Of a stretch of DNA of 15,772 nt, positions 1 to 8,960 are shown piece after piece (position 1 is the stretch's first letter; each line of letters starts with the position of its first letter). Below the pieces are notes generated by a model. It did no database searches and was not told the DNA's origin. It saw only the letters and a list, made by a program, of their open reading frames with translations. Source of the DNA: Myxococcota bacterium (lineage in GTDB: Bacteria > Myxococcota_A > UBA9160 > PR03); the NCBI GenBank assembly GCA_030066475.1, contig JASJBO010000179.1:1-15772 (forward strand). Reading direction: 5' to 3'. A program made the translations under genes and the position numbers.

Positions 1-2190
<2,190 letters not shown>

Positions 2191-2226
2191 CTACGCGGGT
2201 CGTCTCGGGGATTCCAGAGCCTGAAA

Positions 2227-2324
2227 CGCGAAACCCTCTCCGGCCGGGCTCGGCGGGAGAGGGTTTCGCGTGGCGACGATCTGGCGGCGCGCCTAGCCCT
2301 CTCCCGCCCCGGTAAGGAGCAGGC
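2227..2324 (-). promoter_or_regulatory. leuA transcription attenuator: four mutually exclusive RNA segments
   Basis: Four segments can be read in the minus-strand transcript. Segment 1 (2324-2316, gcctgctcc) overlaps three consecutive Leu codons of the leader. It pairs 8 of 9 positions, including one G-U, with segment 2 (2304-2296, ggagagggc), which ends next to the leader stop codon. Segment 2 in its wider form (2308-2297, ggcgggagaggg) pairs perfectly over 12 bases with segment 3 (2263-2252). Segment 3 also forms the 5' arm of a perfect 15-bp stem (2270-2256) with segment 4 (2241-2227) around a 14-base loop. This is the classic 1:2 / 2:3 / 3:4 logic. A ribosome stalled on Leu codons frees segment 2 to pair with 3. 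A ribosome that finishes the leader covers segment 2, so the 3:4 hairpin forms. The hairpin is not followed by a strong U tract, so how it terminates is open; many high-GC terminators lack one. Confidence 0.75.
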
Positions 2325-2370
2325 CCCGAAGGTCGAGGAGGCCGAGCGCGAGGTTCCGTCGGATCGCCAT
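2293..2370 (-). CDS. leuL: leucine-rich leader peptide of leuA
   Basis: A 25-codon ORF opens at ATG 2370 and stops at TAG 2293-2295, 141 bases before the leuA start. It encodes eight leucines, at positions 7, 9, 11, 12, 14, 17, 18 and 19, including the run Leu-Leu-Leu encoded by CTG CTC CTT. An AGGG sequence sits seven bases upstream of the ATG. Composition, size, position and overlap with the attenuator stems all match amino-acid biosynthetic leader peptides. Its role would be to measure charged tRNA-Leu supply by ribosome stalling, not to make a functional protein. The symbol leuL is used by analogy with enterobacterial leu operons, because such peptides are not conserved in sequence. Confidence 0.75.
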   Translation of the reverse strand: MAIRRNLALGLLDLRGLLLTGAGEG

Positions 2371-2381
2371 GATTCGCCCTG

Positions 2382-2408
2382 AGTAGATCACATCGGCGGC
2401 CCGGTCAA
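2382..2408 (-). promoter_or_regulatory. candidate promoter of the leuA leader transcript
   Basis: On the minus strand there is TTGACC (2408-2403), a 15-base spacer, then TCTACT (2387-2382), which is preceded by TG one base away and so forms an extended -10. The -35 box matches the sigma-70 consensus in five of six positions and the -10 in four of six. The spacer is two bases short of ideal, which extended -10 promoters tolerate. The predicted start would lie only about five bases before the leader ATG, so the leader mRNA would have almost no 5' UTR. Confidence 0.45.
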
Positions 2409-2441
2409 CCCGCTGGAGCCGGGCGAACGCCTGCGCGCCCT

Positions 2442-3653
2442 TCAGCGCGCCCTCAGGCGCAGCAGGGCGGGCGCCTCGCCGCCCAGCGCGAGCTCGGACT
2501 GGCCGTCGCCGTCCGCGTCGATCACGGCGAAGCCGAAGCCGCCCGGCCCGATGCGGCGGCGGCGCCAGCGTCCGTCCGGCGCCGGGGTCCATTGGTACAC
2601 CGCCTCGTTGCCCTGCCCCACCAGCTCGACGCGTCCGTCGCCGTCCAGGTCCGCCACCGCGAGCTGGCCCACGCTGTAGTCGGGCACCTGGTCGACCGCC
2701 TCGGCGGCGAACCCGCCCGCGCCGTCCGGCTCCGCGCAGGTGACCCGCCCGCGTCCCTCGTCGCGGTAGCGCCAGTGCCAGCCGTCGCCGTAGCAGACGC
2801 GCCGGCCCCGCTCGGGCAGGTCGAGCACCGCGAGGCTGCGGACACCGCGGAACGTGGGCAGCGGCGTGCGCGTGCCGTCGTCGGCCAGGGCGAACAGGTC
2901 GCCGTCGGACTTGGTGGCGTCGCCGTAGGGCCGGCCCACGAACAGCCGCAGGGGCGCCGCGTCGTCGGGCAGGCGGCCGGCGGCGAGCGAGGCACCCATC
3001 CGGATCGCGTACAGCTCGCGCTCGGTCCAGCGATCGCCGGCGCGCCGGGCGAAGGCACCGCGCACTTCGTACTTCGAGCGGAACGCGGCGTAGAGGATGC
3101 CAGGGCCCGCCGGCGGATCGAGCGTCGCGACCGACACCTGCGAGAACTGCGCGCGCGAGGTGCGCGGCTCGGCGACGACGTCCTCCAGCAAGGCACCGGG
3201 CGGCGCGCCCGCCGTGCGATACGCCACCAGTACGGCCGGCGCGTCGCGCCGGTCGCGGTGCGCACCCCAGCCCACGAGGACGTCGTCGTGACCGTCTCCG
3301 TCCACGTCGCCCGAGGCGATCGCCGTGGCGCCGCCGCGCGACGCCGCGGTCCAGAGCACGGCGGGCTCGGCACCCGCGCGCAGCACGGCGAGCTCGCGCG
3401 CCGAGGCCACCACCAGCTCGTCGCGCCCGTCGCGGTCGAGGTCGACGCGCGCCACCCGCGCGTTGGGCTCGGCCGCGTAGCCGAGCGGCAGCAGCTCGAC
3501 GCCCGGTGCCGGCGTGCTAACGACCGCCGGCGCCAGCGCGCGCGCCGGCTCGGGCACGGGCGCCAGCGCGGACTCGTCCGGCCGCTCGCAGGCGGGAAGC
3601 ACGGCCGCACCAAGCCCGGCCCAGAGCGCGAAGACGCAGCGCCAGTTGCGAAT
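2442..3653 (-). CDS. FG-GAP/VCBS-repeat lipoprotein, probable ATT start
   Basis: The protein is a secreted beta-propeller-type protein of unknown ligand. Four calcium-loop motifs are visible: DLDRDGRDELVVA, DVDGDGHDDVLVG, DLDGDGRVELVG and DADGDGQSELALG, spread along the chain as in FG-GAP/VCBS blades. The first standard start is GTG at 3602, but that places the lipobox LPAC at residues 2-5 with no signal peptide. In-frame codons upstream encode a basic start and a hydrophobic stretch (RNWRCVFALWAGLGAAVLPAC). This opens at an ATT codon (3653-3651), with GGGGAGGA (3668-3661) seven bases before it. From ATT the product is 403 residues with the lipidation Cys at 22. The ATT start is inference; the FG-GAP assignment is seen directly. 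The gene is divergent from the desaturase and is followed by the leuA leader promoter. Confidence 0.8.
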   Translation of the reverse strand: MRNWRCVFALWAGLGAAVLPACERPDESALAPVPEPARALAPAVVSTPAPGVELLPLGYAAEPNARVARVDLDRDGRDELVVASARELAVLRAGAEPAVLWTAASRGGATAIASGDVDGDGHDDVLVGWGAHRDRRDAPAVLVAYRTAGAPPGALLEDVVAEPRTSRAQFSQVSVATLDPPAGPGILYAAFRSKYEVRGAFARRAGDRWTERELYAIRMGASLAAGRLPDDAAPLRLFVGRPYGDATKSDGDLFALADDGTRTPLPTFRGVRSLAVLDLPERGRRVCYGDGWHWRYRDEGRGRVTCAEPDGAGGFAAEAVDQVPDYSVGQLAVADLDGDGRVELVGQGNEAVYQWTPAPDGRWRRRRIGPGGFGFAVIDADGDGQSELALGGEAPALLRLRAR

Positions 3654-3726
3654 GGACTGCTCCTCCCCGGACGATCGGGCGCCCCGGCGGGTGCCGCCTT
3701 CCGCACCCGCAGGCTCGCCGCTTTCA

Positions 3727-3765
3727 CCGAACTTTGACGCAGCGCCGGTGGTTTTGCCGAACTTT
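3727..3765. promoter_or_regulatory. paired 9-bp boxes (CCGAACTTT) in the divergent intergenic region
   Basis: CCGAACTTT occurs at 3727-3735 and again at 3757-3765, exactly 30 bp apart, which is close to three helical turns. Similarity extends outward as TTT-NN-CCGAACTTT-N-AC. The pair lies between the divergent lipoprotein and desaturase genes, about 75-110 bases before the desaturase ATG. Same-face spacing suggests a cooperative regulator site. TTGACG (3734-3739) overlaps the first box and could be a -35, but no convincing -10 follows at 17 bases. Function is inferred. Confidence 0.4.
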
Positions 3766-3838
3766 CACAGACGTGCGCGGTCGCGGTGCCGACTGACTCC
3801 TATGTTTCCGTCGGCCCGCGCCCCCAATTGGAGGATCG

Positions 3839-4777
<939 letters not shown>

Positions 4778-4868
4778 GAAGAGGGCTTCTGGGGCAGCGC
4801 TGGCCCGTAGCGTCGGCGCTTCGATGGGGGGCGTCGCCGTAGGCGGCCTGGGTGGAGCCAGGACGCAG

Positions 4869-5573
4869 TCAGAGCCTGGAACGCCCGCCCGGTACCTCCG
4901 CCGGGTCGACGAGCCCGTAGCGGCGCCAGCCGCTACGCAACAGCCAACTCCGTGGAAGCGCTACCTCGCGCAAGCCAGGTGGTCTCGCCCCCCGCGGCCT
5001 CCTCTTCCACCCTGCGAACCACCGCCCCGAAGACGCCTCGTCGAGCCTCACCGGCGGCGCCTGCCCCCGTCGCTCGCGCCAGTGCTTGCGCGTATTCAGC
5101 AGCACGTACGCCAGCGCATTGCGCACCTCACGCGGCGTCCGCAGCAGGTGCAGGTGGTAGCGCCCGTCGAGCACGCGCCCGCTGCGCGCGAACACGCGGT
5201 TCACCGCACGCGCCAGACGCGCCGAGATCGACTTCATCCCCCGTCCCAGCGCCTGCTTCCCGGCCGCCTCGACGATCAGGTGGACGTGGTCGCGCTGCAC
5301 CGAGTAGTGCGCCACACGGAACTCGCCGCGCTCGCAGGCCTTGCGGAGCGACGCACGGAAGTCGGCGACGAAGCGGCGCGTACGCAGAGAGGGGATCTCC
5401 TCGCGAACGCGAATCGTCACGTGCGCCGGGCACCCCCTCGGCACGCCCGCGCGCCGCACGTGGTGGACAGTCCCGCGCCTGCGCACGATTGGCCGCCCGG
5501 CCCCCGGCCGGGACCCACCATGCCCGTTGCGGGTGCGCTTGCGATGGTCGTGAAAAGAAATCTGCGTGGCCAC
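4869..5573 (-). CDS. rayT: REP-associated tyrosine transposase (RAYT, Y1/HUH IS200-like)
   Basis: RAYTs are single-copy HUH nucleases thought to cleave and move REP-type palindromic repeats as single-stranded DNA. The 234-residue product has an N-terminal GGSRPGAGRP element (19-28), typical of one RAYT subgroup. HVTIRVREEIPSL is at 51-63, and the HUH site is in DHVHLI with His96 and His98. The candidate nucleophile is Tyr156 in AYVLLNTRKH. The C-terminal tail is arginine-rich. The best start is GTG at 5573; no clear ribosome site precedes it, and the DNA around the start (about 5530-5590) is unusually AT-rich for this window. No terminal inverted repeats or target duplication were found, which is normal for this family. 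The short palindrome at 4917-4936 and the tandem repeats at 7286 and 15586 are candidate partners, but that link is inference. Confidence 0.88.
   Translation of the reverse strand: MATQISFHDHRKRTRNGHGGSRPGAGRPIVRRRGTVHHVRRAGVPRGCPAHVTIRVREEIPSLRTRRFVADFRASLRKACERGEFRVAHYSVQRDHVHLIVEAAGKQALGRGMKSISARLARAVNRVFARSGRVLDGRYHLHLLRTPREVRNALAYVLLNTRKHWRERRGQAPPVRLDEASSGRWFAGWKRRPRGARPPGLREVALPRSWLLRSGWRRYGLVDPAEVPGGRSRL
4917..4936. repeat. GTAG-capped perfect palindrome in the 3' end of the transposase gene
   Basis: GTAGCGGC, a four-base loop gcca, then GCCGCTAC form a perfect 8-bp stem. Both strands therefore begin the hairpin with GTAG, the tetranucleotide that classical REP elements carry next to their stem. 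It lies inside the coding sequence for the segment RSGWRRYG, which I recall as conserved in related transposases, so it may simply reflect codons. Confidence 0.4.
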
Positions 5574-5690
5574 TTGATTTATGCTGTGTCACTCACGTTA
5601 CGCGATGTGGCGCAACCCTCGCCCGGCCGCGAGCGCCAAGGGCGCCTGCAACGACGCCGTGAACTCCCGCGCCCCACGCACGCACCGCGT

Positions 5691-5780
5691 GAACCACCCA
5701 ACCCTCAAGCCACCACCCTCCCAGAAGCCCGCTTCCCCCCTCCCGAAGCCGCCACCCCAGCCCGATCTTGACAGCCCCCC
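5691..5780 (+). promoter_or_regulatory. C-rich, G-poor tract upstream of the SnoaL-like lipoprotein
   Basis: By hand count these 90 bases contain 51 C and only 12 G on the plus strand, whereas neighbouring DNA has near-balanced G and C. The tract ends about 24 bases before the ATG at 5804. C-rich, G-poor, weakly structured RNA is the known signature of Rho loading sites. If the tract is transcribed, it could make the downstream gene Rho-sensitive or terminate read-through. It could also be a mutational or strand-bias effect. The rest of the 5574-5803 gap shows no gene. Confidence 0.3.
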
Positions 5781-5803
5781 CACACCCGAGGAAAGCTGCC
5801 CCC

Positions 5804-6337
5804 ATGCCTCCCCTCCCCGCCCAGACGCGCGCCGCCGACGCCCGCCGGCGCGCAGAGCCAGCCGGGCTCGTGAGGCGGGGGCTCGCGCTGGCGTTCGCGC
5901 TGCTGGCGGGCTGCGCCGCCGGCGGCAGCCCCTCGAGCGCCGACCGGGCCGCGCTGGCGCGCGCTCACGAACGCGAGATGGAGGCGCTCCGCGCCGGCGA
6001 CCTGGCGCGCTTCGAGCGCGCCTTCGCCGACGGGGCGGTGATCGTCTCGTCCGACGGCCGGACGCTGGTGGGCAAGCCCGAGATCCTGGCGAGCTACCGC
6101 GGCATCTTCGCGGCGGGGCGCTCCGATCCGAGCACCGAGATCCTGGACGTCGTGGTGAGCGGCGACTGGGCCCTGGAGCGCTTTGCGTTCTCCACCCGCG
6201 TCGAGCCCGCCGACGGCAGTGCGCCCTTCACCGTGCACGGGGTCGGCGTGCACGTCTACCGGCGCGGCGCCGACGGCATCTGGCGCATCGCCTACGACAC
6301 GTTCCAGGAAGGCCCTCCGCCCGCTCCGCCGCGCTGA
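5804..6337 (+). CDS. SnoaL-like/DUF4440 lipoprotein of unknown function
   Basis: The 177-residue protein starts with a long basic segment and a hydrophobic stretch ending in the lipobox LLAGC, putting the lipidated Cys at residue 37. The mature part begins with an Ala/Glu-rich helix and a NTF2-like fold signature: a MEALRAGDLARFERAFADGA helix, VIVSSDGRTLVGKPEIL, then beta strands ending DGIWRIAYDTFQ. This is the typical layout of DUF4440/SnoaL-like calcium/calmodulin-kinase-association-type domains. No catalytic residues can be assigned. ATG 5804 is chosen because GAGGAAAG (5788-5795) lies eight bases upstream. An in-frame TTG at 5768 would add a Pro-rich stretch with no ribosome site. It is followed by a 116-base gap and the stress protein on the same strand. 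Confidence 0.75.
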   Translation: MPPLPAQTRAADARRRAEPAGLVRRGLALAFALLAGCAAGGSPSSADRAALARAHEREMEALRAGDLARFERAFADGAVIVSSDGRTLVGKPEILASYRGIFAAGRSDPSTEILDVVVSGDWALERFAFSTRVEPADGSAPFTVHGVGVHVYRRGADGIWRIAYDTFQEGPPPAPPR

Positions 6338-6348
6338 CCACTCAACTT

Positions 6349-6364
6349 GGCCGGGCGACCGGCC
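6349..6364. terminator. short GC hairpin downstream of the SnoaL-like gene
   Basis: GGCCGG, loop gcga, CCGGCC forms a perfect 6-bp stem starting 12 bases after the stop codon. There is no T tract, so its activity as a terminator is uncertain; a stable GNRA-type tetraloop is formed if it is transcribed. Confidence 0.25.
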
Positions 6365-6440
6365 GATCCGTCCGGCATGCGAGTGCGACCTCGGAACCGT
6401 CACCGGAGCTCGACGGCGCTGGCATCGCCGCGCGCGCTGC

Positions 6441-6446
6441 TACGCT
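6441..6446 (+). promoter_or_regulatory. candidate -10 box placing transcription start at the usp start codon
   Basis: TACGCT is followed by exactly seven bases and then the GTG start of the stress-protein gene. No ribosome site is seen and no -35 is recognisable. The same geometry is seen at 11825-11838, so leaderless transcription is plausible for both. Confidence 0.25.
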
Positions 6447-6453
6447 GCGCGCT

Positions 6454-7284
6454 GTGAGCGAGCCCGCCGACGTCCCGTTCGTGTCCTCGGTCCTGCACCC
6501 CTCCGACTTCTCGCTCGCGAGCCGCTCGGCGTTCGCCCACGCGCTGGCGATCGCGCTGTTGCGCCAGACCGGACTCACGTTGCTGCACGCGAACCGGGGC
6601 GAGCCCGACTGGAAGCGCTTCCCGGCCGTGCGCGGAACGCTCGAGCGCTGGGGACTGCTTGCACCCGGAAGCCCCCGTTCGGCCCTGATGCAGGAGCTGC
6701 AGCTGCGGGTCGAGAAGGTGGCGATCGAGTCCGACCGCCCCCTGCCCGCGATCCTCGAGTATCTGGAGCAGAGCCCCGCCGATCTGCTGGTGTTGGCGAC
6801 GGCGGGCCGCAACGGCCTGCCCCGCTGGCTCCACCGCTCGGTGGCCGAGCCGGTCGCCCGCCACTCACGCACGCTCACGCTCTTCGTGCCCGAGGGCGCG
6901 CCGGGCTTCGTCGATGCGGACACCGGCCGGCTGTCGCTGCACCGCGTCGTCATCGCCGTCGACCACGAGCCCGACCCGACCCGCTCCCTCGTCTACGCCA
7001 TGCGCGCCGCCCGCGCCCTCGGCGACGAACGCGTCGAGATGGAGCTGCTGCACGTGGGCGAGGAACCGCCGCGGCTGACGCCTCCGGAAGACCCGCAGTG
7101 CGTCTGGACCGAGAGCCGCCGCCTGGGCGACCCCGTCGAGGCGATCGCCGGCGCCGCTCGCACGGCCGACCTGGTCGTGATGACCACCGCGGGTCACCAG
7201 GGGGTGCTCGATGTGCTGCGCGGGAGCACCACCGAGCGCGTGCTCCGCCGCGTCTCCTGCCCCCTGATGGCGGTGCCGGCTTAG
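6454..7284 (+). CDS. tandem-domain universal stress protein (UspA family)
   Basis: The 276-residue product contains two Usp folds. Domain 1 (about 8-145) begins SSVLHPSDFSLASRSAFAHA and ends LATAGRNGLPRWLHRSVAEP. Domain 2 (about 157-276) begins LHRVVIAVDHEPDPTRSL and ends MTTAGHQGVLDVLRGSTTER. The GxxG...GS nucleotide-binding signature is recognisable in domain 2. Domain 1 has R-S in place of G-S, so only the second half may bind ATP. Usp proteins are cytosolic stress-response or signalling proteins and no specific partner can be named. GTG 6454 is chosen because the protein then begins directly before the first beta strand. The long upstream open frame is a shadow of the neighbouring lipoprotein gene. 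A 92-bp-class repeat begins one base after its stop codon. Confidence 0.88.
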   Translation: MSEPADVPFVSSVLHPSDFSLASRSAFAHALAIALLRQTGLTLLHANRGEPDWKRFPAVRGTLERWGLLAPGSPRSALMQELQLRVEKVAIESDRPLPAILEYLEQSPADLLVLATAGRNGLPRWLHRSVAEPVARHSRTLTLFVPEGAPGFVDADTGRLSLHRVVIAVDHEPDPTRSLVYAMRAARALGDERVEMELLHVGEEPPRLTPPEDPQCVWTESRRLGDPVEAIAGAARTADLVVMTTAGHQGVLDVLRGSTTERVLRRVSCPLMAVPA

Positions 7285-7285
7285 G

Positions 7286-7426
7286 GGACTTCGCTCGCCT
7301 GCGGCTCGCTGCGCGCGCCTGCGGCGCTTGCGGGGTGCCCGCGTAGGGACTTGGTGCCGGGCGGAGGCGGCCTGATGGACTTCGCTCGCCTGCGGCTCGC
7401 TGCGCGCGCCTGCGGCGCTTGCGGGG
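7286..7426 (+). repeat. tandem structured repeat, version A (one full and one partial copy)
   Basis: The first unit is 7286-7376 (91 bp). A second copy starts at 7377 and is identical for about 50 bases, then diverges after 7426. Each unit begins GGACTTCGCTCG and contains three small hairpins. In copy 1 they are GCC-tgc-GGC (7297-7305), GCGCC-tgc-GGCGC (7315-7327) and GCGGG-gtg-CCCGC (7330-7342), the last followed directly by GTAG. The array starts one base after the usp stop codon, reads in the same direction as that gene and ends 31 bases before the convergent mltF stop. It is the same family as 15586-15772. A REP/BIME-like or 3'-end RNA role is possible. Confidence 0.85.
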
Positions 7427-7457
7427 CGTGGTTCGAGGGAGTGCCAGCGAAGCGGCG

Positions 7458-8960
7458 TTAGTGGCCCACTGCGTTCCTGCGCTCCTCGAGCTCCGCGAAG
7501 GCGCGGCGGTAGGCCACGTAGTAGCGGTAGATGTTCGAGACGTAGCGCACCGGCTCGCGCGACACCTGGGCGGCGACCACCAGCTCGACGTTGCGGAACC
7601 AGCGGTCGGGGTCGAGGCCGCGCTCGGCCGCCACCTCGCGCAGCCGGCGGATGCGGGTCGGGCCGGCGTTGTAGGCCGCCATCGTGAACAGCGTGCGCTC
7701 GAAGGGGTCGAGATCGGGGTCGGAGAAGTAGCGGTCGCGCAGCACGCTCAGGTACTTCGCGCCCGCGTGGATGTTGTTCTCGGGGGTGTGGAAGTCCTGG
7801 ATCCCCAGCCCCTTCGCGGTGCTGGGGAGCACCTGCATGATGCCCACGGCGCCGGCCTGGCTGCGGGCCTTCGGATCGAAGCGCGACTCCTGGTACGCGA
7901 AGCTCGCCAGCAGCAGCCAGTCCAGGTCGTACTGCTCGCCGTAGGTCCGGAACAGCTCGACGAGCCCCTCGAGCTGCCCGAAGGGGCCCGCGTCGAGTGC
8001 CCGGCGCGCCAGCTCGGCGTCGTTGGTGTAGCGGTTCACCAGGACGTTTCCGATCAGGGTGCCTCGCTTGTGCTTCGCGACGAAGGCGTCGACCAGCTCG
8101 CGGAGCCGGGGGCTCTGCTTGCGGATCGCGAGCGCGATCGCGCGGCCCTCGCCCACGGCCACGTCCTCGTGCACGCGGATGTGCTCGAACACCTGCGACC
8201 ACAGCTCCAGCTTGTGGTCGTCCACCACCGTCATCGGCCCCAGGCCGGCGTCGAGCATCGCCAGGATGTCGTGGTCTTCCAGCCGGGGGTCGGCCTCGAC
8301 GATGTCGATCGGGTCGCGCCCCTCGGCGTCGAAGCGCTCGTTCAGCGCGCGCAGGCTCTCGAAGTAGCTGGAGTCGCGTCGCACGGTCACTTCGTGGCCC
8401 GACAGGTCGTCGAGGCTGCGGATCTCGGGCGAGTCGGGCCCGGTCACCAGCAGCTCGCGCGCCCCCTCGGTGAAGGGCGACGAGAAGTCGACGAGGCGCT
8501 GCCGCTCGGGCGTCACGGTCAGGTTGGCGAAGGCGATGTCGCCGTAGCCGTCGACGAGGTAGGGCAGGATCTGATCGCGGCGCACCGGCAGGATCGTGAT
8601 CTTGAGGTGCCGGGCCGGCTTGCCCAGCCGCTTGCGGGCGAACTTCTCCATCAGGCGCGTCGCCTCGTAGACCCCGCCACGCTGCTCGCCCCGGTCGATG
8701 AAGTAGGAGCCCAGGGTGTAGGCGGTGAGCACGCGGATCTCATGGCGCTCGAGCATGCCGTCGAGGTCGCCCATCCACGGCTCCGCGAGGGCCGGCCAGA
8801 GCTGCTCGAAGGGCGGCCGCTCCTCCTCTTCGACGGGCGATTCGGCGGGGGTGGCCTGCTCGGTCGGGGCCGGGGCCCCGTCGTTCCCGCCGCAGGCGAG
8901 CAGCGCCAGCAGCAGGCCGTACGCGGCGCCGGCGGAGAGCACCGCGGACCGCCTAGCCAT
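7458..8960 (-). CDS. mltF: membrane-bound lytic murein transglycosylase F (MltF-like lipoprotein)
   Basis: The enzyme cleaves the MurNAc-GlcNAc bond of peptidoglycan with formation of 1,6-anhydroMurNAc, at the periplasmic face of a membrane. The 500-residue protein has a lipoprotein signal with the lipobox LLAC and Cys23. A Pro/Glu-rich linker follows, then a solute-binding type-3 domain (about 73-310, from EIRVLTAYTLGSYF through the GDIAFANLTVTPER block). The C-terminal SLT domain runs from about 344 to 480. SLT motifs are FAYQESRF with the probable catalytic Glu358, GIMQVLPSTA and AAYNAGP. This two-domain order defines MltF. The start ATG at 8960 overlaps the last codons of the upstream channel gene by eight bases (ATGGCTAG), so translational coupling is likely. 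Confidence 0.93.
   Translation of the reverse strand: MARRSAVLSAGAAYGLLLALLACGGNDGAPAPTEQATPAESPVEEEERPPFEQLWPALAEPWMGDLDGMLERHEIRVLTAYTLGSYFIDRGEQRGGVYEATRLMEKFARKRLGKPARHLKITILPVRRDQILPYLVDGYGDIAFANLTVTPERQRLVDFSSPFTEGARELLVTGPDSPEIRSLDDLSGHEVTVRRDSSYFESLRALNERFDAEGRDPIDIVEADPRLEDHDILAMLDAGLGPMTVVDDHKLELWSQVFEHIRVHEDVAVGEGRAIALAIRKQSPRLRELVDAFVAKHKRGTLIGNVLVNRYTNDAELARRALDAGPFGQLEGLVELFRTYGEQYDLDWLLLASFAYQESRFDPKARSQAGAVGIMQVLPSTAKGLGIQDFHTPENNIHAGAKYLSVLRDRYFSDPDLDPFERTLFTMAAYNAGPTRIRRLREVAAERGLDPDRWFRNVELVVAAQVSREPVRYVSNIYRYYVAYRRAFAELEERRNAVGH

Noticed and set aside
5768..5773. TTGACA as a -35 box, or TTG as an upstream start for the SnoaL-like gene
   Set aside because: No -10-like sequence follows at 16-18 bases, where the ribosome site lies instead. 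The upstream start has no ribosome site and adds only Pro-rich codons.
5581..6453. Long N-terminal extension of the universal stress protein frame
   Set aside because: The extension runs through the lipoprotein gene in another frame and has Pro/Arg-rich composition. The Usp domain starts right after GTG 6454.
7286..7346. The short conserved peptide encoded by the repeats at both loci (FARLRLAARACGACGVPA)
   Set aside because: It appears only at the tail of shadow frames that overlap the usp and hydrolase genes out of frame. The conservation is at DNA level, from the repeat itself.
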